From NCBI GenBank assembly GCA_001897375.1, contig MKSU01000017.1:1-56954 (forward strand): a stretch of 56,954 nt of DNA. Direction: 5' to 3'. The notes beneath the pieces were generated by a model that was given only the letters and a program-made list of their open reading frames with translations, was not told the origin of the DNA and did no database searches. Source of the DNA: Sphingomonas sp. 67-36. GTDB taxonomy: Bacteria > Pseudomonadota > Alphaproteobacteria > Sphingomonadales > Sphingomonadaceae. Positions 17,568 to 26,670 of the stretch are shown one piece after another; positions within the stretch are counted from its first letter, which is position 1, and each line of letters starts with the position of its first letter. A program made the translations under genes and the position numbers.

Positions 17568-19421
17568 TCAGAGGCCCGCGGCGACCGCGAGCCAGTATGT
17601 GATTCCCGTCATGATGTAGGCGGCGGCGAACAGATAGCCAATCATGAACAGCGGCCATTTCCACCCATTCGTCTCGCGCCGGGTGACGGCGATCGTGGAG
17701 ATGCACTGCGGCGCGAAGACGAACCACATCAGGAAGGCGAGCGCAGTGGCGAGGCTCCATTTGCCGGCGATCGCCTGGCTGACCTGCGTTTCATCGTCGG
17801 GGCCGGCGTTGTCGATGGCATAGACCGTGCCGAGCGCCGCGACCGACACCTCGCGCGCCGCCATCGCCGGGATCAGCGCGAGCACGATGTCGCGGTTGAA
17901 GCCGATCGGCCGGAACGCCGGCTCGATCGCATTGGCGATGCGCCCGGCGACCGAATAATTGACCTGGCTGACCGGGCTGTCCTTCGGCACCTGCGGGAAG
18001 GACAGCAGCGCCCACAATACGATCGTGGTGAAGGCGATCGTGGTGCCCGCGCGCTTGAGGAAGATCTCGGCGCGGCTCCACAGGCCGATCGCGAGGTCGC
18101 GCAGGCTGGGGAGCTGGTATTTCGGCATCTCCATCATGAAGCCCGACGACGCGCCTTTGGTGACGGTGCGCCGCAGGATCAGCGCGACGACGAACGCGCC
18201 GAGCACGCCCATGATGTAGAGCCCGAGCATCACCAGCCCCTGCAACCCGACGAAGGGCAGCACGCGCGTGTTCGGGATCAGCGCGCCGATAACCAGAGTA
18301 TAGACCGGCAGACGCGCCGAGCAGGTCATCAGCGGCGCGATCAGGATCGTGGTCAGCCGGTCCTTCTCGTCCTCGATCGTGCGGGTCGACATGATGCCGG
18401 GCACCGCGCAGGCGAAGCTGGAGAGCAGGGGGATGAATGCCCGCCCCGACAGCCCGACGCCGGCCATCAGCCGATCCATCAGGAAGGCGGCGCGGACCAT
18501 GTACCCGCTCGCTTCCAGCAGCAGGATGAAGAAGAACATGATGAGGATCTGCGGCAGGAACTTCACCACCGCGCCGACGCCCGCGATCACGCCGTCGGTG
18601 AGGAGCGACCGCAGGATCGAATCCGGCATCACGTCCTTGATAAGTCCCGAAATCCGGTCGAACCCGTCGGCGATCGCGTCGGCCGGCGCCGCGCCTGCCC
18701 AGAAGACCATCTGGAACATGATGAACAGAACGCCGAGCAGCAGCGCCACGCCGATCACCGGATGCAGCGCGACCGAATCGAGCAGGTGCGTCCAGCGCCG
18801 CACCGGCGTTTCGTGGACGGTCGCGACGACGGAGAGCGCGCGGGCGCGGCGTTGCAGGGCTGCGATATCCTCCTGCACCTCGCTCGGCGCGGGAGCGGGG
18901 ATCTCGCCGTCGATCAGACCGGTCAGCGCGTGGCGCAATTCGTCCAGCCCGCGCCGCCGCACCGCCACCGTCGGCACCACCGGCACGCCCAGTTCGCGCG
19001 CGAGGGCCTGCGGATCGAGCGTCAGCCCGTCGCGCTCGGCGAGGTCGAACATGTTGAGCGCCACCACCACCGGCAGCCCCAGCGCGACCAGTTGCAGCGT
19101 GAAGCGCAGGTGGTTGTCGAGATTGGCGGCGTCCACCACCACCACCAGCGCGTCGGGCCGCCGCTCCCCGCTCTGCGCACCCGTCACCACGTCGCGGGTG
19201 ACGCGCTCGTCGGGGGAGGAGGGATCGAGGCTGTAGGCGCCGGGCAGGTCGACCAGCTCGATCGGCCGCCCGTCGTCCAGCGCGAAGCGGCCGGAATGGC
19301 GCTCGACGGTGACGCCCGGATAATTGCCCACCTTCTGCCGCGCGCCGGTGAGCGCGTTGAACAAGGCGCTCTTGCCGGCGTTGGGATTGCCGACCAGCGC
19401 GACCAGCGGGAGCGTCGACAT
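17568..19421 (-). CDS. feoB: Ferrous iron transporter FeoB
   Basis: The 617-residue protein has a GTPase domain at the N-terminus (G1 GNPNAGKS 11-18, then VDLPGAYSL and NMFDLAE) followed by a membrane region of about eight helices with the two gate motifs. It imports Fe2+ across the inner membrane. It is shorter than the E. coli protein mainly in the linker. The start codon shares a base with the feoA stop (TAATG), which fixes the start and makes a feoA-feoB operon. Confidence 0.94.
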   Translation of the reverse strand: MSTLPLVALVGNPNAGKSALFNALTGARQKVGNYPGVTVERHSGRFALDDGRPIELVDLPGAYSLDPSSPDERVTRDVVTGAQSGERRPDALVVVVDAANLDNHLRFTLQLVALGLPVVVALNMFDLAERDGLTLDPQALARELGVPVVPTVAVRRRGLDELRHALTGLIDGEIPAPAPSEVQEDIAALQRRARALSVVATVHETPVRRWTHLLDSVALHPVIGVALLLGVLFIMFQMVFWAGAAPADAIADGFDRISGLIKDVMPDSILRSLLTDGVIAGVGAVVKFLPQILIMFFFILLLEASGYMVRAAFLMDRLMAGVGLSGRAFIPLLSSFACAVPGIMSTRTIEDEKDRLTTILIAPLMTCSARLPVYTLVIGALIPNTRVLPFVGLQGLVMLGLYIMGVLGAFVVALILRRTVTKGASSGFMMEMPKYQLPSLRDLAIGLWSRAEIFLKRAGTTIAFTTIVLWALLSFPQVPKDSPVSQVNYSVAGRIANAIEPAFRPIGFNRDIVLALIPAMAAREVSVAALGTVYAIDNAGPDDETQVSQAIAGKWSLATALAFLMWFVFAPQCISTIAVTRRETNGWKWPLFMIGYLFAAAYIMTGITYWLAVAAGL

Positions 19422-19672
19422 TATCCCAGCGAGACCGTGATGGTCGCGGCGACCGCGCGGCGCAGCGCGACCGTCATCCGCCCGATGCGGCAGGCGATCG
19501 GCCCGCGCCCGAGCGTGGCGCGATGGAGCACCTCCACCCCGACGCCCTCGTCGAAACCGAACTCGCGCAGCCGCCGCGCCTCGGGCGCGGTGAGCCGATC
19601 CCACGCGATCGCCGCGATCGTCGCGTGGCGGCGAAGCGGAAGCGATTCGAGGCTGGGAACCGAAGCGAGCAC
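19421..19672 (-). CDS. feoA: Ferrous iron transport protein FeoA
   Basis: This small SH3-like protein of 83 residues carries the family blocks RRLREFGFDEGVGVEVL and GRGPIACRIG. FeoA supports FeoB-dependent iron uptake in the cytoplasm. It is the first gene of the operon, and a Fur-like site lies just upstream (19692-19712). Confidence 0.9.
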   Translation of the reverse strand: MLASVPSLESLPLRRHATIAAIAWDRLTAPEARRLREFGFDEGVGVEVLHRATLGRGPIACRIGRMTVALRRAVAATITVSLG

Positions 19673-19691
19673 GGCATCGGTCTAACGATGA

Positions 19692-19712
19692 TGCGAACGA
19701 TTATCAATAATC
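19692..19712 (-). promoter_or_regulatory. Putative Fur-binding site upstream of feoA
   Basis: The segment TGCGAACGATTATCA (19692-19706) matches 11 of 14 defined positions of the classical Fur 7-1-7 box, with a perfect right half ATTATCA. It overlaps a dyad GATTAT-CA-ATAATC (19699-19712). It sits 20-40 bp before the feoA ATG, in the only AT-rich patch nearby, as expected for iron repression of feoAB. No experimental support is available here. Confidence 0.5.
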
Positions 19713-19725
19713 TTTCGCGCCGGAA

Positions 19726-20394
19726 TCACACCACCGGATAGCGCAGCCGCCCGACGAAGCGCGACAGGCTGGGGCGGTGCGCGGCGCGGCGCAGGAAGCC
19801 GGCCTTGGCCTTCTCGAAACGCATGATGCCGTCGATCCGCCGCGCGAGGAAGGCGCGCGTGTCCGCCTGACCCGCGCTTTCGTCGTCGAGCAGGACCGTC
19901 ATGGTCGCGGCATAGACGCCGAGCAGGATGGTGCGCTTGGTATAATGATTATAGTCGGTCGCGGTGTCGCCGGCCGCGCGCCAGATCGTGTCGACCGTGC
20001 GCCACGCCAGCCGCGTGCCGGTCGCGATGTTGCGCGGCAGCGCGAGGATGGCGAGCGCGCGGCGCAGCGATTCGCGGTGCGGCGCGAGCGTGTCGATCCG
20101 CGCCTCGACCAACGCCGCGATGCGCTCGCGGATCTTCATCGCCGCGCGGCGCTCGGCCGGCACGGCGGCGAGCATCGCGGTGTCGACGGCGGCGAACCAG
20201 GCGTCGATCATCGCCGGCGCGTCGGGCAGCGCGAGCGCGGCGACGTCGCGGTCAACGCCGGCGGCGTCGGCGGCGATGTCGCGCGCCGGCGCGGCCCAGC
20301 CATCGAAAGCGGCGTTGGCGGCGATGCGCGGGGCGAGCGCGGCGCGGATTTCGTCGAGCGTCGCGTCCGCGAGCGGGGAGGGCTGGTCGGTCAT
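19726..20394 (-). CDS. COQ9-family ubiquinone biosynthesis protein
   Basis: The 222-residue protein matches the COQ9/RpsU-divergent family. It has a helical N-terminal half and the conserved C-terminal segment DTIWRAAGDTATDYNHYTKR, followed by ILLGVYAATMTVLLDD. COQ9 binds lipids and assists hydroxylation steps of ubiquinone synthesis. It overlaps the upstream permease gene by ATGA and lies between that gene and the feo promoter. Confidence 0.9.
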   Translation of the reverse strand: MTDQPSPLADATLDEIRAALAPRIAANAAFDGWAAPARDIAADAAGVDRDVAALALPDAPAMIDAWFAAVDTAMLAAVPAERRAAMKIRERIAALVEARIDTLAPHRESLRRALAILALPRNIATGTRLAWRTVDTIWRAAGDTATDYNHYTKRTILLGVYAATMTVLLDDESAGQADTRAFLARRIDGIMRFEKAKAGFLRRAAHRPSLSRFVGRLRYPVV

Positions 20395-21302
20395 GCCGTC
20401 TTCCTATCACTCCCCGACGAACGGCGCACCAGCACCAGCGCGATCGCCACCAGCACCGCGCCGACCAGATCGAGCGGGCCGAGCCGCTCGCCATAGACGA
20501 TCCAGCCGACCGCCGCCGCCACCACCGGCTGGATGAGCAGCGCCAGCCCGATCACCAGCGGGCTGAGCCGGCCGAGCGCATAGGTCATCAGCCCCTGTCC
20601 CAGCACCTGGCTGACCAGCGCGAGGATGATGAGCGGGGTCCAGTTGCCCGGCATCACCCGCTCCCCCAGCATCAGCGCGACGAGCAGCAGCGGCGGGGCG
20701 GCGGCGATCGAGGAGAGCGCGAGCGCCGGCAGCGGCTGCATCGTCGCGCGGGCGCGGACCATGAAGATGAAATAGGCGGCGTAGAGAACGCCGGCGATCA
20801 TGCACAGCAGGTCGCCGATGAGGTTTTCGGGCGAAACCTCCGCCGACCGCCCCATCAGCACCATCGCGCCGACCAGCGCGAGCAGCAGCGCCGCGCCCTG
20901 CGTGCGGCTCGGCCAGGTGCGCGCGACGGCGAAGCCGTAGATCGGATAGATCAGCGAGGCGCAATTGCCGAACAGCGTGGCGTTGGCGAGCTTGGTATGG
21001 TGGATGCCGACGTGCCATGTGCCGAGATCGCCCGCGAACAGCACGCCGGAGGCGATCAGCACCCACCACAGCCCCTTTGCCTCGGCGATCGGCCGGCTGC
21101 CGGTGGCGCGCGCCAGCACCAGCAGCAGCGGCGCGGCGAGCGAGAGGCGCCAGAATCCCGCCGCGACCGGCCCGACGTCCGCCATCCGCACGAACCACGG
21201 CCCGAACGCCAGCGTGATGTTCCCGCAGAGCAGCGCGATGAACGCGATGGCGGTGCCGCTTGCGCCGAAGATAGCTTTTCTTGAGCGAATCGGCTGATGC
21301 AT
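20391..21302 (-). CDS. EamA/DMT-family permease
   Basis: This 303-residue protein has about ten membrane helices arranged as two EamA repeats of five. A conserved proline/glutamate region near each repeat end is seen (LIQPVVAAAVGWIVYGERL in the second). Members export amino acids, nucleosides or other metabolites; the substrate cannot be told here. It is translationally linked to the COQ9 gene and divergent from the OYE reductase. Confidence 0.9.
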   Translation of the reverse strand: MHQPIRSRKAIFGASGTAIAFIALLCGNITLAFGPWFVRMADVGPVAAGFWRLSLAAPLLLVLARATGSRPIAEAKGLWWVLIASGVLFAGDLGTWHVGIHHTKLANATLFGNCASLIYPIYGFAVARTWPSRTQGAALLLALVGAMVLMGRSAEVSPENLIGDLLCMIAGVLYAAYFIFMVRARATMQPLPALALSSIAAAPPLLLVALMLGERVMPGNWTPLIILALVSQVLGQGLMTYALGRLSPLVIGLALLIQPVVAAAVGWIVYGERLGPLDLVGAVLVAIALVLVRRSSGSDRKTA

Positions 21303-21364
21303 GCCGCCCTGTAACCGCCTATCTCCGGCGCGTCAGGTAGCAATGCGCAACTGAAAGGGAATCA

Positions 21365-22441
21365 ATGCCCAGTCTGTTCGATCCCATCGCGCTCGGCGCG
21401 ATCCATGCACCCAATCGCATCATCATGGCGCCGCTGACGCGCACCCGCGCCACCGAGGGCCATGTGCCGACCGAGCTGATGATCGAATATTATCGCCAGC
21501 GCGCCGGCGCGGGCCTCATCATCAGCGAGGCGACCGGGATCAGCCGGCAGGGCCTTGGCTGGCCGAGCGCGCCGGGGCTGTGGCTGGACAGCCAGGTGGA
21601 GGCATGGAAGCCGGTGACGGAGGCGGTGCACCGCGCCGGCGGGCGGATCGTCGCGCAGCTCTGGCACATGGGGCGGCTGGCGCGACCCGACGTGAGCGGG
21701 CTGCAATCGCTGTCCTCCTCGGCGAAGCGCGCGCCTTATGCGGTGCCCGAGAAGAACCCCTATGACGTGCCGCGCCCGGCGACGCTGGACGATATCCGCC
21801 AGACGCTGGACGATTACGCCGCCGCAACGCGCAACGCGCTGGCCGCCGGGTTCGACGGCGTGCAGATCCATGCCGCGAACGGCTATTTCATCGACCAGTT
21901 CCTGCGTGACGGCGTCAACGACCGTGACGACGATTACGGCGGGCCGCCCGAGAACCGCATCCGCCTGCTGCGCGAGGTGACGGAGCGGGTGATCGCCGAG
22001 GCGGGCGCTGACCGCACCGCCGTCCGCCTCTCCCCCAACGGCGATTCGCAGGGCGCGGACGACAGCAACGCGGAAGCGGTGTTCATCCCCGCCGTGCGCG
22101 CGCTCGACGCGCTCGGCATCGCGTTCCTCGAATTGCGCGAGCAGTCGCCGGACGGGACGTTCGGCAGCACCGACGTGCCCAAGCTCAGCCCGAAGATCCG
22201 CGCGGCCTTCGCCCGCCCGCTGGTGCTGAACCAGGATTATTCGCTCGCCGCCGCGCAGGCCGATCTCGATTCAGGGCTGGCCGATGCGATCAGCTGGGGG
22301 CGGCTGTTCATCGCCAACCCCGATCTGGTCGAGCGTTTCCGCACCGGCGCGCCGCTCAACGAACCCAATCCCAAGACCTTCTACAAGCCGGGGCCGGAGG
22401 GATATATCGACTATCCCGCGCTGGAGATGTCGGCGGCCTGA
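21365..22441 (+). CDS. Old yellow enzyme family alkene reductase (NemA-like)
   Basis: The 358-residue FMN-dependent TIM-barrel enzyme has the OYE features NRIIMAPLTRTRA, AQLWHMGR, FDGVQIHAANGYFIDQFL, NDRDDDYGG and VRLSPNG. These enzymes reduce activated C=C bonds, nitro compounds or N-ethylmaleimide using NAD(P)H. The position after RAGGRIVAQLWH and the GYLIDQF-type His/Asn pair (QIHAAN) agree with the NemA/XenA-like classical group. The start is preceded by AAGGGA. Confidence 0.94.
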   Translation: MPSLFDPIALGAIHAPNRIIMAPLTRTRATEGHVPTELMIEYYRQRAGAGLIISEATGISRQGLGWPSAPGLWLDSQVEAWKPVTEAVHRAGGRIVAQLWHMGRLARPDVSGLQSLSSSAKRAPYAVPEKNPYDVPRPATLDDIRQTLDDYAAATRNALAAGFDGVQIHAANGYFIDQFLRDGVNDRDDDYGGPPENRIRLLREVTERVIAEAGADRTAVRLSPNGDSQGADDSNAEAVFIPAVRALDALGIAFLELREQSPDGTFGSTDVPKLSPKIRAAFARPLVLNQDYSLAAAQADLDSGLADAISWGRLFIANPDLVERFRTGAPLNEPNPKTFYKPGPEGYIDYPALEMSAA

Positions 22442-22447
22442 GCGTTT

Positions 22448-22492
22448 GCCCCGGGCCTGTCGCGGCGCCGCCCCGACAGGCTCAGGGCTTCG
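22448..22492. terminator. Hairpin between convergent genes with a CGACAGGCTCAGGGC repeat motif
   Basis: CCTGTCG (22456-22462) pairs with CGACAGG (22474-22480) around an 11-nt loop, lying between two tail-to-tail genes. The right arm continues as CTCAGGGC, giving a motif that recurs as an interspersed palindromic repeat in many proteobacteria. It is likely a bidirectional transcription end, although no T-run is present. Confidence 0.45.
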
Positions 22493-22898
22493 CGATCTCG
22501 TAGCGGTCGAGCCAGCGGGTGATCCTGCGCCGGATCGTCGCGCCCAGCCCGTTGCGGGCAAGCAGGAACAGCGGCAGCACGCCGAGCCACGGCTGCCAGA
22601 TCGTGGCGAGGAGCCATGCCAGCGCGATGACCGATGCGAGCAGGCGCATCCGCCCGAGCGTCGCCGTGCCGTCCGCGTCGAGCCGCACGATGCGCGGCGC
22701 TTTCTCGTCGTAGAGCCGCATCGTGGTGAGCGATCGGCCCGTTGCTGCCGACGACCGCGCCGGCGGCGTTCCGGCGAGCGATGGCGATGCGACGGCCGGC
22801 GCGGAACGTGCCGCCGGGACAGCCGTCGCCCGCGTGTCGATCACCTCCAGCCGTCGCCCTCGCTCCACCACGCGGTAGCGCGACGGGGGCGGCTCCAT
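22482..22898 (-). CDS. Small membrane protein of unknown function downstream of ribH
   Basis: This 138-residue protein is not recognised. The N-terminal half is Ala/Pro/Arg-rich and looks disordered. The C-terminal half has a hydrophobic hairpin (LASVIALAWLLATIWQ and LGVLPLFLLARNG), then a basic amphipathic end. The ATG at 22898 has a good GAGGTG five bases upstream, and that site overlaps the end of ribH, so the gene is probably co-translated with the riboflavin genes. Confidence 0.72.
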   Translation of the reverse strand: MEPPPSRYRVVERGRRLEVIDTRATAVPAARSAPAVASPSLAGTPPARSSAATGRSLTTMRLYDEKAPRIVRLDADGTATLGRMRLLASVIALAWLLATIWQPWLGVLPLFLLARNGLGATIRRRITRWLDRYEIAKP

Positions 22899-22905
22899 CG
22901 GCACC

Positions 22906-23325
22906 TCAGCCGAATCGCTCGCGCAGCTTGAGCATCGCCAGCGCCGCCAGCGCCGCGCCGCCGCCCTTGTCGAGCTGGCCCGGATCGGCGCGGCGGATCG
23001 CCTGCGCCTCGTCCTCGGTGGTGAGGATGCCGTTGCCGATCGGCAGGCCGTCCATCGTCAGCGCCATCAGCCCGCGCGCGCTTTCGTTCGAGACGATCTC
23101 GAAATGATAGGTCTCGCCGCGGATCACCACGCCGAGCGCGACATAGGCGTCGTAGCGCCCGGTCTCCGCCGCCATGGCGATCGCGCCGGGCACTTCCAGC
23201 GCGCCGGGGACGGTGACGATCTCCGCCTGATGCCCCGCGCCCTCGATCGCGGCGCGCGCGCCGGCGATCAGCATGTCGTTCAGGTGATCGTAGAAGCGCG
23301 CCTCGACGATAAGGATGCGGGCCAT
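22906..23325 (-). CDS. ribH: 6,7-dimethyl-8-ribityllumazine synthase
   Basis: The 139-residue enzyme condenses the ribityl-aminouracil with 3,4-dihydroxy-2-butanone 4-phosphate, the penultimate step of riboflavin synthesis. The family blocks are [35 protein letters not shown] and [15 protein letters not shown]. It is the fourth gene of the minus-strand rib cluster, 25 bp after ribBA. Confidence 0.95.
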   Translation of the reverse strand: MARILIVEARFYDHLNDMLIAGARAAIEGAGHQAEIVTVPGALEVPGAIAMAAETGRYDAYVALGVVIRGETYHFEIVSNESARGLMALTMDGLPIGNGILTTEDEAQAIRRADPGQLDKGGGAALAALAMLKLRERFG

Positions 23326-23350
23326 TCGGGAAACTCCGTGGGGGGATGCG

Positions 23351-24502
23351 TTACGCCGCGTCGCCGTCCGTGATCGGACGCTCGGCGACGATCGACAGGC
23401 CATAGCCTTCCAGCCCGACCAGCGCGTGATGCGTGTTGGTGAGCAGGATCATCTCCTCCACGCCCAACTCGGCGAGGATCTGCGCGCCGACGCCATAATC
23501 GCGCAGTTCCTCGATCTCCGGCGCGCCCGGCCCCTTGCCTTCCGCGCGCGCCTTCATGAAGCGGGTGACGGCGCCCTGCATCGGCCGGTTGATGACGACG
23601 ATCACGCCGGAACCTTCGGCGGCGATCATCTCCATCGAGCGCGAGAGCAGGCCGGCGCGATCCGATTGCTCGCCGAACATGTCGGCGAAGAAGCTGGCGG
23701 TGTGCATCCGCACCAAAGTCGGCCGCGCCGGATCGATATGGCCCTTCACCAGCGCGATCGTCTCGTCGCCGGTCGCCTTGTTGAAGAAGGTGATGCCGCG
23801 CCACGCGCCGCCCCAGCGCGATTCGAACGTCATCTCCGCCTGCTTCTCGACCAGATGGTCATGGCGTCGGCGATAGGCGATGAGGTCGCGGATCGTCCCG
23901 ATCTTGAGGTTGTGGAGCTGGGCGAAGGCGACGAGATCGTCCATCCGCGCCATCGTGCCGTCCTCGTTCATGATCTCGCAGATCACGCCCGAGGGGTTGA
24001 GGCCGGCGAGTCGCGCCACGTCCACCGCCGCCTCGGTGTGGCCGGCGCGGACCAGCACGCCGCCGTCGCGCGCGACCAGCGGGAAGACATGGCCCGGCGT
24101 CACGATCTCCTCGCGCCCCTTCGACGCATCGATCGCCACCGCCACGGTGCGCGCGCGGTCCGCCGCCGAGATGCCGGTGGTCACCCCCTCGCGCGCCTCG
24201 ATCGAGACGGTGAAGGCGGTCTCGTGCCGCGTGCCGTTGTTGCGGCTCATCAGGTCGAGGCCAAGCTGGTCGACCCGCGCCTTGCCCAGCGCGAGGCAGA
24301 TCAGCCCGCGACCGTGCCGCGCCATGAAGTTGATCTTCTCCGGCGTCGCCATCTGCGCCGGGATCACCAGATCGCCCTCGTTCTCGCGATCCTCGTCGTC
24401 GACGAGGATGAACATGCGCCCGTTCTTCGCCTCCTCGATGATCTCCTCGGGCGAGGACAGGAACGCGTGGCGCAGGCGCGCGAGTTCAGCCGGCTTTGAC
24501 AC
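23351..24502 (-). CDS. ribB: RibBA-like protein: active DHBP synthase with degenerate GTP cyclohydrolase II domain
   Basis: The 383-residue protein has a complete 3,4-dihydroxy-2-butanone-4-phosphate synthase domain (1 to about 205) with [32 protein letters not shown]-like [11 protein letters not shown] and [14 protein letters not shown]. The C-terminal half has the GTP cyclohydrolase II fold, but the zinc-cysteine stretch is replaced by [17 protein letters not shown] with no cysteines. It should therefore lack cyclohydrolase activity, and a separate RibA is needed elsewhere. The start is GTG at 24502, overlapping ribE by 17 bp. Confidence 0.92.
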   Translation of the reverse strand: MSKPAELARLRHAFLSSPEEIIEEAKNGRMFILVDDEDRENEGDLVIPAQMATPEKINFMARHGRGLICLALGKARVDQLGLDLMSRNNGTRHETAFTVSIEAREGVTTGISAADRARTVAVAIDASKGREEIVTPGHVFPLVARDGGVLVRAGHTEAAVDVARLAGLNPSGVICEIMNEDGTMARMDDLVAFAQLHNLKIGTIRDLIAYRRRHDHLVEKQAEMTFESRWGGAWRGITFFNKATGDETIALVKGHIDPARPTLVRMHTASFFADMFGEQSDRAGLLSRSMEMIAAEGSGVIVVINRPMQGAVTRFMKARAEGKGPGAPEIEELRDYGVGAQILAELGVEEMILLTNTHHALVGLEGYGLSIVAERPITDGDAA

Positions 24503-25097
24503 GATAATGCTCCATGCGTTGGAGGTAGCGGGCGAGGACGTCGATCTCGATGTTGACGGCCTGCCCCGCCGTCAGCCCGCCGAGCGTGGTGACGGCCTGG
24601 GTGTGCGGGATGAGGTTGATCGCGAAGACGGTGCCGTCCGCGCGATCCTCCACGGTGTTGACGGTGAGCGACACCCCGTCGACCGTCACCGAGCCCTTCG
24701 GCGCGAGGAACGCGGCGAGATCGCCGGGGACGCGGAAGGCGATGCGCTTCGAATCGCCGTCTGGCGCGACCTCCACCACCTCGGCCACGCCGTCGACATG
24801 GCCGGTGACGATGTGCCCGCCCAGCTCCTCGCCCAGCTTCATCGCGCGTTCGAGGTTGAGGCGGCGGCCGGCGGTCCACTGGCCCTGCGCGGTGCGGCTG
24901 ACGGTCTCGCCCGACACGTCCACCGCGAACCAGCCCGGCCCCTTGTCCACCACCGTCAGGCACACGCCCGAGCAGGCGATCGACGCGCCGAGATCGACGG
25001 TGGCGGTGTCATAGGCGGTTTCCACCACCACGCGCAGGTCGCCGCGCGATTCCGCCGCTTTGATGGTGCCGACGTCGGAGACGATCCCGGTGAACAT
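24486..25097 (-). CDS. ribE: Riboflavin synthase (alpha chain)
   Basis: The 203-residue enzyme dismutates two lumazine molecules to riboflavin. It has the two tandem barrel repeats, with [12 protein letters not shown] at the start and the conserved CSGVCLTV and VDGVSLTV halves. It lies 4 bp after ribD and overlaps ribBA. Confidence 0.95.
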   Translation of the reverse strand: MFTGIVSDVGTIKAAESRGDLRVVVETAYDTATVDLGASIACSGVCLTVVDKGPGWFAVDVSGETVSRTAQGQWTAGRRLNLERAMKLGEELGGHIVTGHVDGVAEVVEVAPDGDSKRIAFRVPGDLAAFLAPKGSVTVDGVSLTVNTVEDRADGTVFAINLIPHTQAVTTLGGLTAGQAVNIEIDVLARYLQRMEHYRVKAG

Positions 25098-25101
25098 TTG
25101 G

Positions 25102-26121
25102 TCAGAAGTCCTGCTGTCGCTGGCGCTCATATGCTTCGAGCCGGTCGCTGCCAAGCGCGCGCGCGTCGGTGAGACGCCAGCGGCCGTGCGCGTCGGCGAG
25201 GCTGGCGAGGCCGATGTCGCCCAGCGCCGCCCGCCCGCCGCCGATCAGGATCGGCGCGCGGTAGATCAGCAGGCGATCGACCAGATCGGCGGCGAGGAAG
25301 GCGGACGCGGCGCCCGCGCCGCCCTCGATCAGCAGGTGATCGCCCGGCAGCGCGGCGATATCGGCGGGATCGGCGATGATGGTGCAGCCGGGTGCCTCGA
25401 CCCCGCGCGCGGAGAGGATGACGCGCTGCGGCGCGCGCGTCTCCAGCCCCGGCAGGCGCACGTCGAGGCGCGGGGCATCCGCCTCCCATGTGCCGCGCCC
25501 AACGAGGATCGCCTCGTGCCGCGCGCGTTCGAGATGCGCGTGGGCGCGCGATTCGGCGCCGGTGATCCAGCGGCTTTCTCCGTTCGCCAGCGCGATGCAG
25601 CCGTCGAGCGAGGTGGCGAGTTTGAGCGTCACCTGCGGCCGCCCGAGCGCACGGCGGGTGAGGAACCCGGCCATCGAGCGTCGCGCCTCGTCCGCGAACG
25701 GGCCGGTGGAGACGGCGATGCCGGCGGCGGCGAGGCGCGCGAGGCCCGCGCCGTTAGTGCGCGGATCGGGATCGCCGAGCGCGGCGACGACCCGCGCGAC
25801 GCCCGCTTCCGCGAGCAGATCGGCGCAGGCCGGGCCGCGCGGCGAGCGGTGCGCGCACGGCTCCAGCGTGACATAGGCGGTCGCGCCGCGCGCCGCTTCG
25901 CCCGCCTCGGCCAGCGCCATCGCCTCGGCATGTGGGCGGCCGCCGGGCTGGGTCCAGCCGCGCCCGACGACGCGCCCGCCCTTCACGATCACGCAGCCGA
26001 CATTGGGATTGGGCGCGGTCCGCCCGCGCGTCCGCCCGGCGAGGGCGAGCGCGGCGGCCATCCAGCGCTGGTCGGGATCTCCAGATGCGGCGCCGGCCCG
26101 CTCCCCCGCCCGGCCTCCCAT
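25102..26121 (-). CDS. ribD: Bifunctional riboflavin deaminase-reductase RibD
   Basis: The N-terminal deaminase domain has the zinc site HAEAMALAE and [16 protein letters not shown]. The C-terminal reductase domain has [19 protein letters not shown] and [13 protein letters not shown]. The protein performs steps two and three of the riboflavin pathway. The start is uncertain. The first ATG (26121) lies at the loop edge of a 33-bp hairpin and would add [10 protein letters not shown]. The next ATG (26061) shortens the usual N-terminus and has no nearby Shine-Dalgarno sequence. Confidence 0.9.
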   Translation of the reverse strand: MGGRAGERAGAASGDPDQRWMAAALALAGRTRGRTAPNPNVGCVIVKGGRVVGRGWTQPGGRPHAEAMALAEAGEAARGATAYVTLEPCAHRSPRGPACADLLAEAGVARVVAALGDPDPRTNGAGLARLAAAGIAVSTGPFADEARRSMAGFLTRRALGRPQVTLKLATSLDGCIALANGESRWITGAESRAHAHLERARHEAILVGRGTWEADAPRLDVRLPGLETRAPQRVILSARGVEAPGCTIIADPADIAALPGDHLLIEGGAGAASAFLAADLVDRLLIYRAPILIGGGRAALGDIGLASLADAHGRWRLTDARALGSDRLEAYERQRQQDF

Positions 26122-26168
26122 CAAGGATACTTTCGTGGGAGGCCGGGTGGGGGAGCGGGCCGGCGCCG
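26088..26168. repeat. 33-bp inverted repeat overlapping the ribD start
   Basis: The arms 26088-26120 and 26136-26168 are complementary over 33 bp with a single G-T mismatch, around a 15-nt loop. It begins 12 bp downstream of the stop of the preceding minus-strand gene and includes the first ATG of ribD. It has no T-run. The form suggests a REP-like palindromic insertion or an RNA structure controlling ribD. Confidence 0.85.
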
Positions 26169-26180
26169 TGACGCAGACAC

Positions 26181-26528
26181 TCAGATGCCCCAGCGCTTCA
26201 ATTTGTTGTCGAGCCGCTGGAACTCGGCGCGGGTCTTGGCCTGTTCCTTCTCCAGCTCGGCCTGTTCCTTGTCCTTCTTCGCCTGATCGACCTTCTGCTG
26301 CGCGAGGATCTCCGCCTCGGTGCGGTCGAGCCGCCATTGCTGCACGTAGATGATGTCGGGCCTGTACACCTTCTCGATCGTCGAATCCTTGATGAAGGCG
26401 AAGACGAAGAAGCTGGTGATCAGGATCGCCAGCGCGAAAAAGCCGAGCTCGTGCGGCTGGCGCTGGTGCAGGAACAGCCGAAGGTCTCGCAGCGCGCGGA
26501 GCGGCGACATGCGGGCGAAGAATTGCAT
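26181..26528 (-). CDS. Single-pass membrane protein with C-terminal coiled coil
   Basis: The product has 115 residues. A basic N-terminus is followed by one membrane helix (GFFALAILITSFFVFAFI, about residues 29-46), and the last 45 residues are a highly charged Lys/Glu/Gln helix likely to form a coiled coil. I cannot name the family. The position between tonB and ribD suggests an envelope role but does not prove it. The ATG at 26528 was preferred because the upstream in-frame extension is Pro-rich and unlike a leader. Confidence 0.75.
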   Translation of the reverse strand: MQFFARMSPLRALRDLRLFLHQRQPHELGFFALAILITSFFVFAFIKDSTIEKVYRPDIIYVQQWRLDRTEAEILAQQKVDQAKKDKEQAELEKEQAKTRAEFQRLDNKLKRWGI

Positions 26529-26670
26529 GTAGGGCAAGATAGGCGCGCGCGGCGGCGGTTGCCAGCCCCGGTTATCCCGGAGCCGCGCCGGTCCGCCCGT
26601 CTCGGGGGGAGGGGGAAGCGGACCGACGCGACAACTCTTCGGATCGTACATCCTTGAATGGAGATACGAT

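Noticed and set aside
16059-19685. A 1208-codon plus-strand open frame over the kinase, ssb, feoB and feoA
   Set aside because: It runs antisense across four well-identified genes and has low-complexity His/Arg/Asp-rich composition.
26088-26168. Ordinary intrinsic terminator of the upstream gene
   Set aside because: The stem is far longer than usual, has no T-run on either strand and contains the first possible ribD start.
26169-26180. FMN riboswitch upstream of the rib genes
   Set aside because: Only 59 bp separate ribD from the upstream gene, and the structure there is a simple long hairpin, not the multi-branched FMN aptamer.
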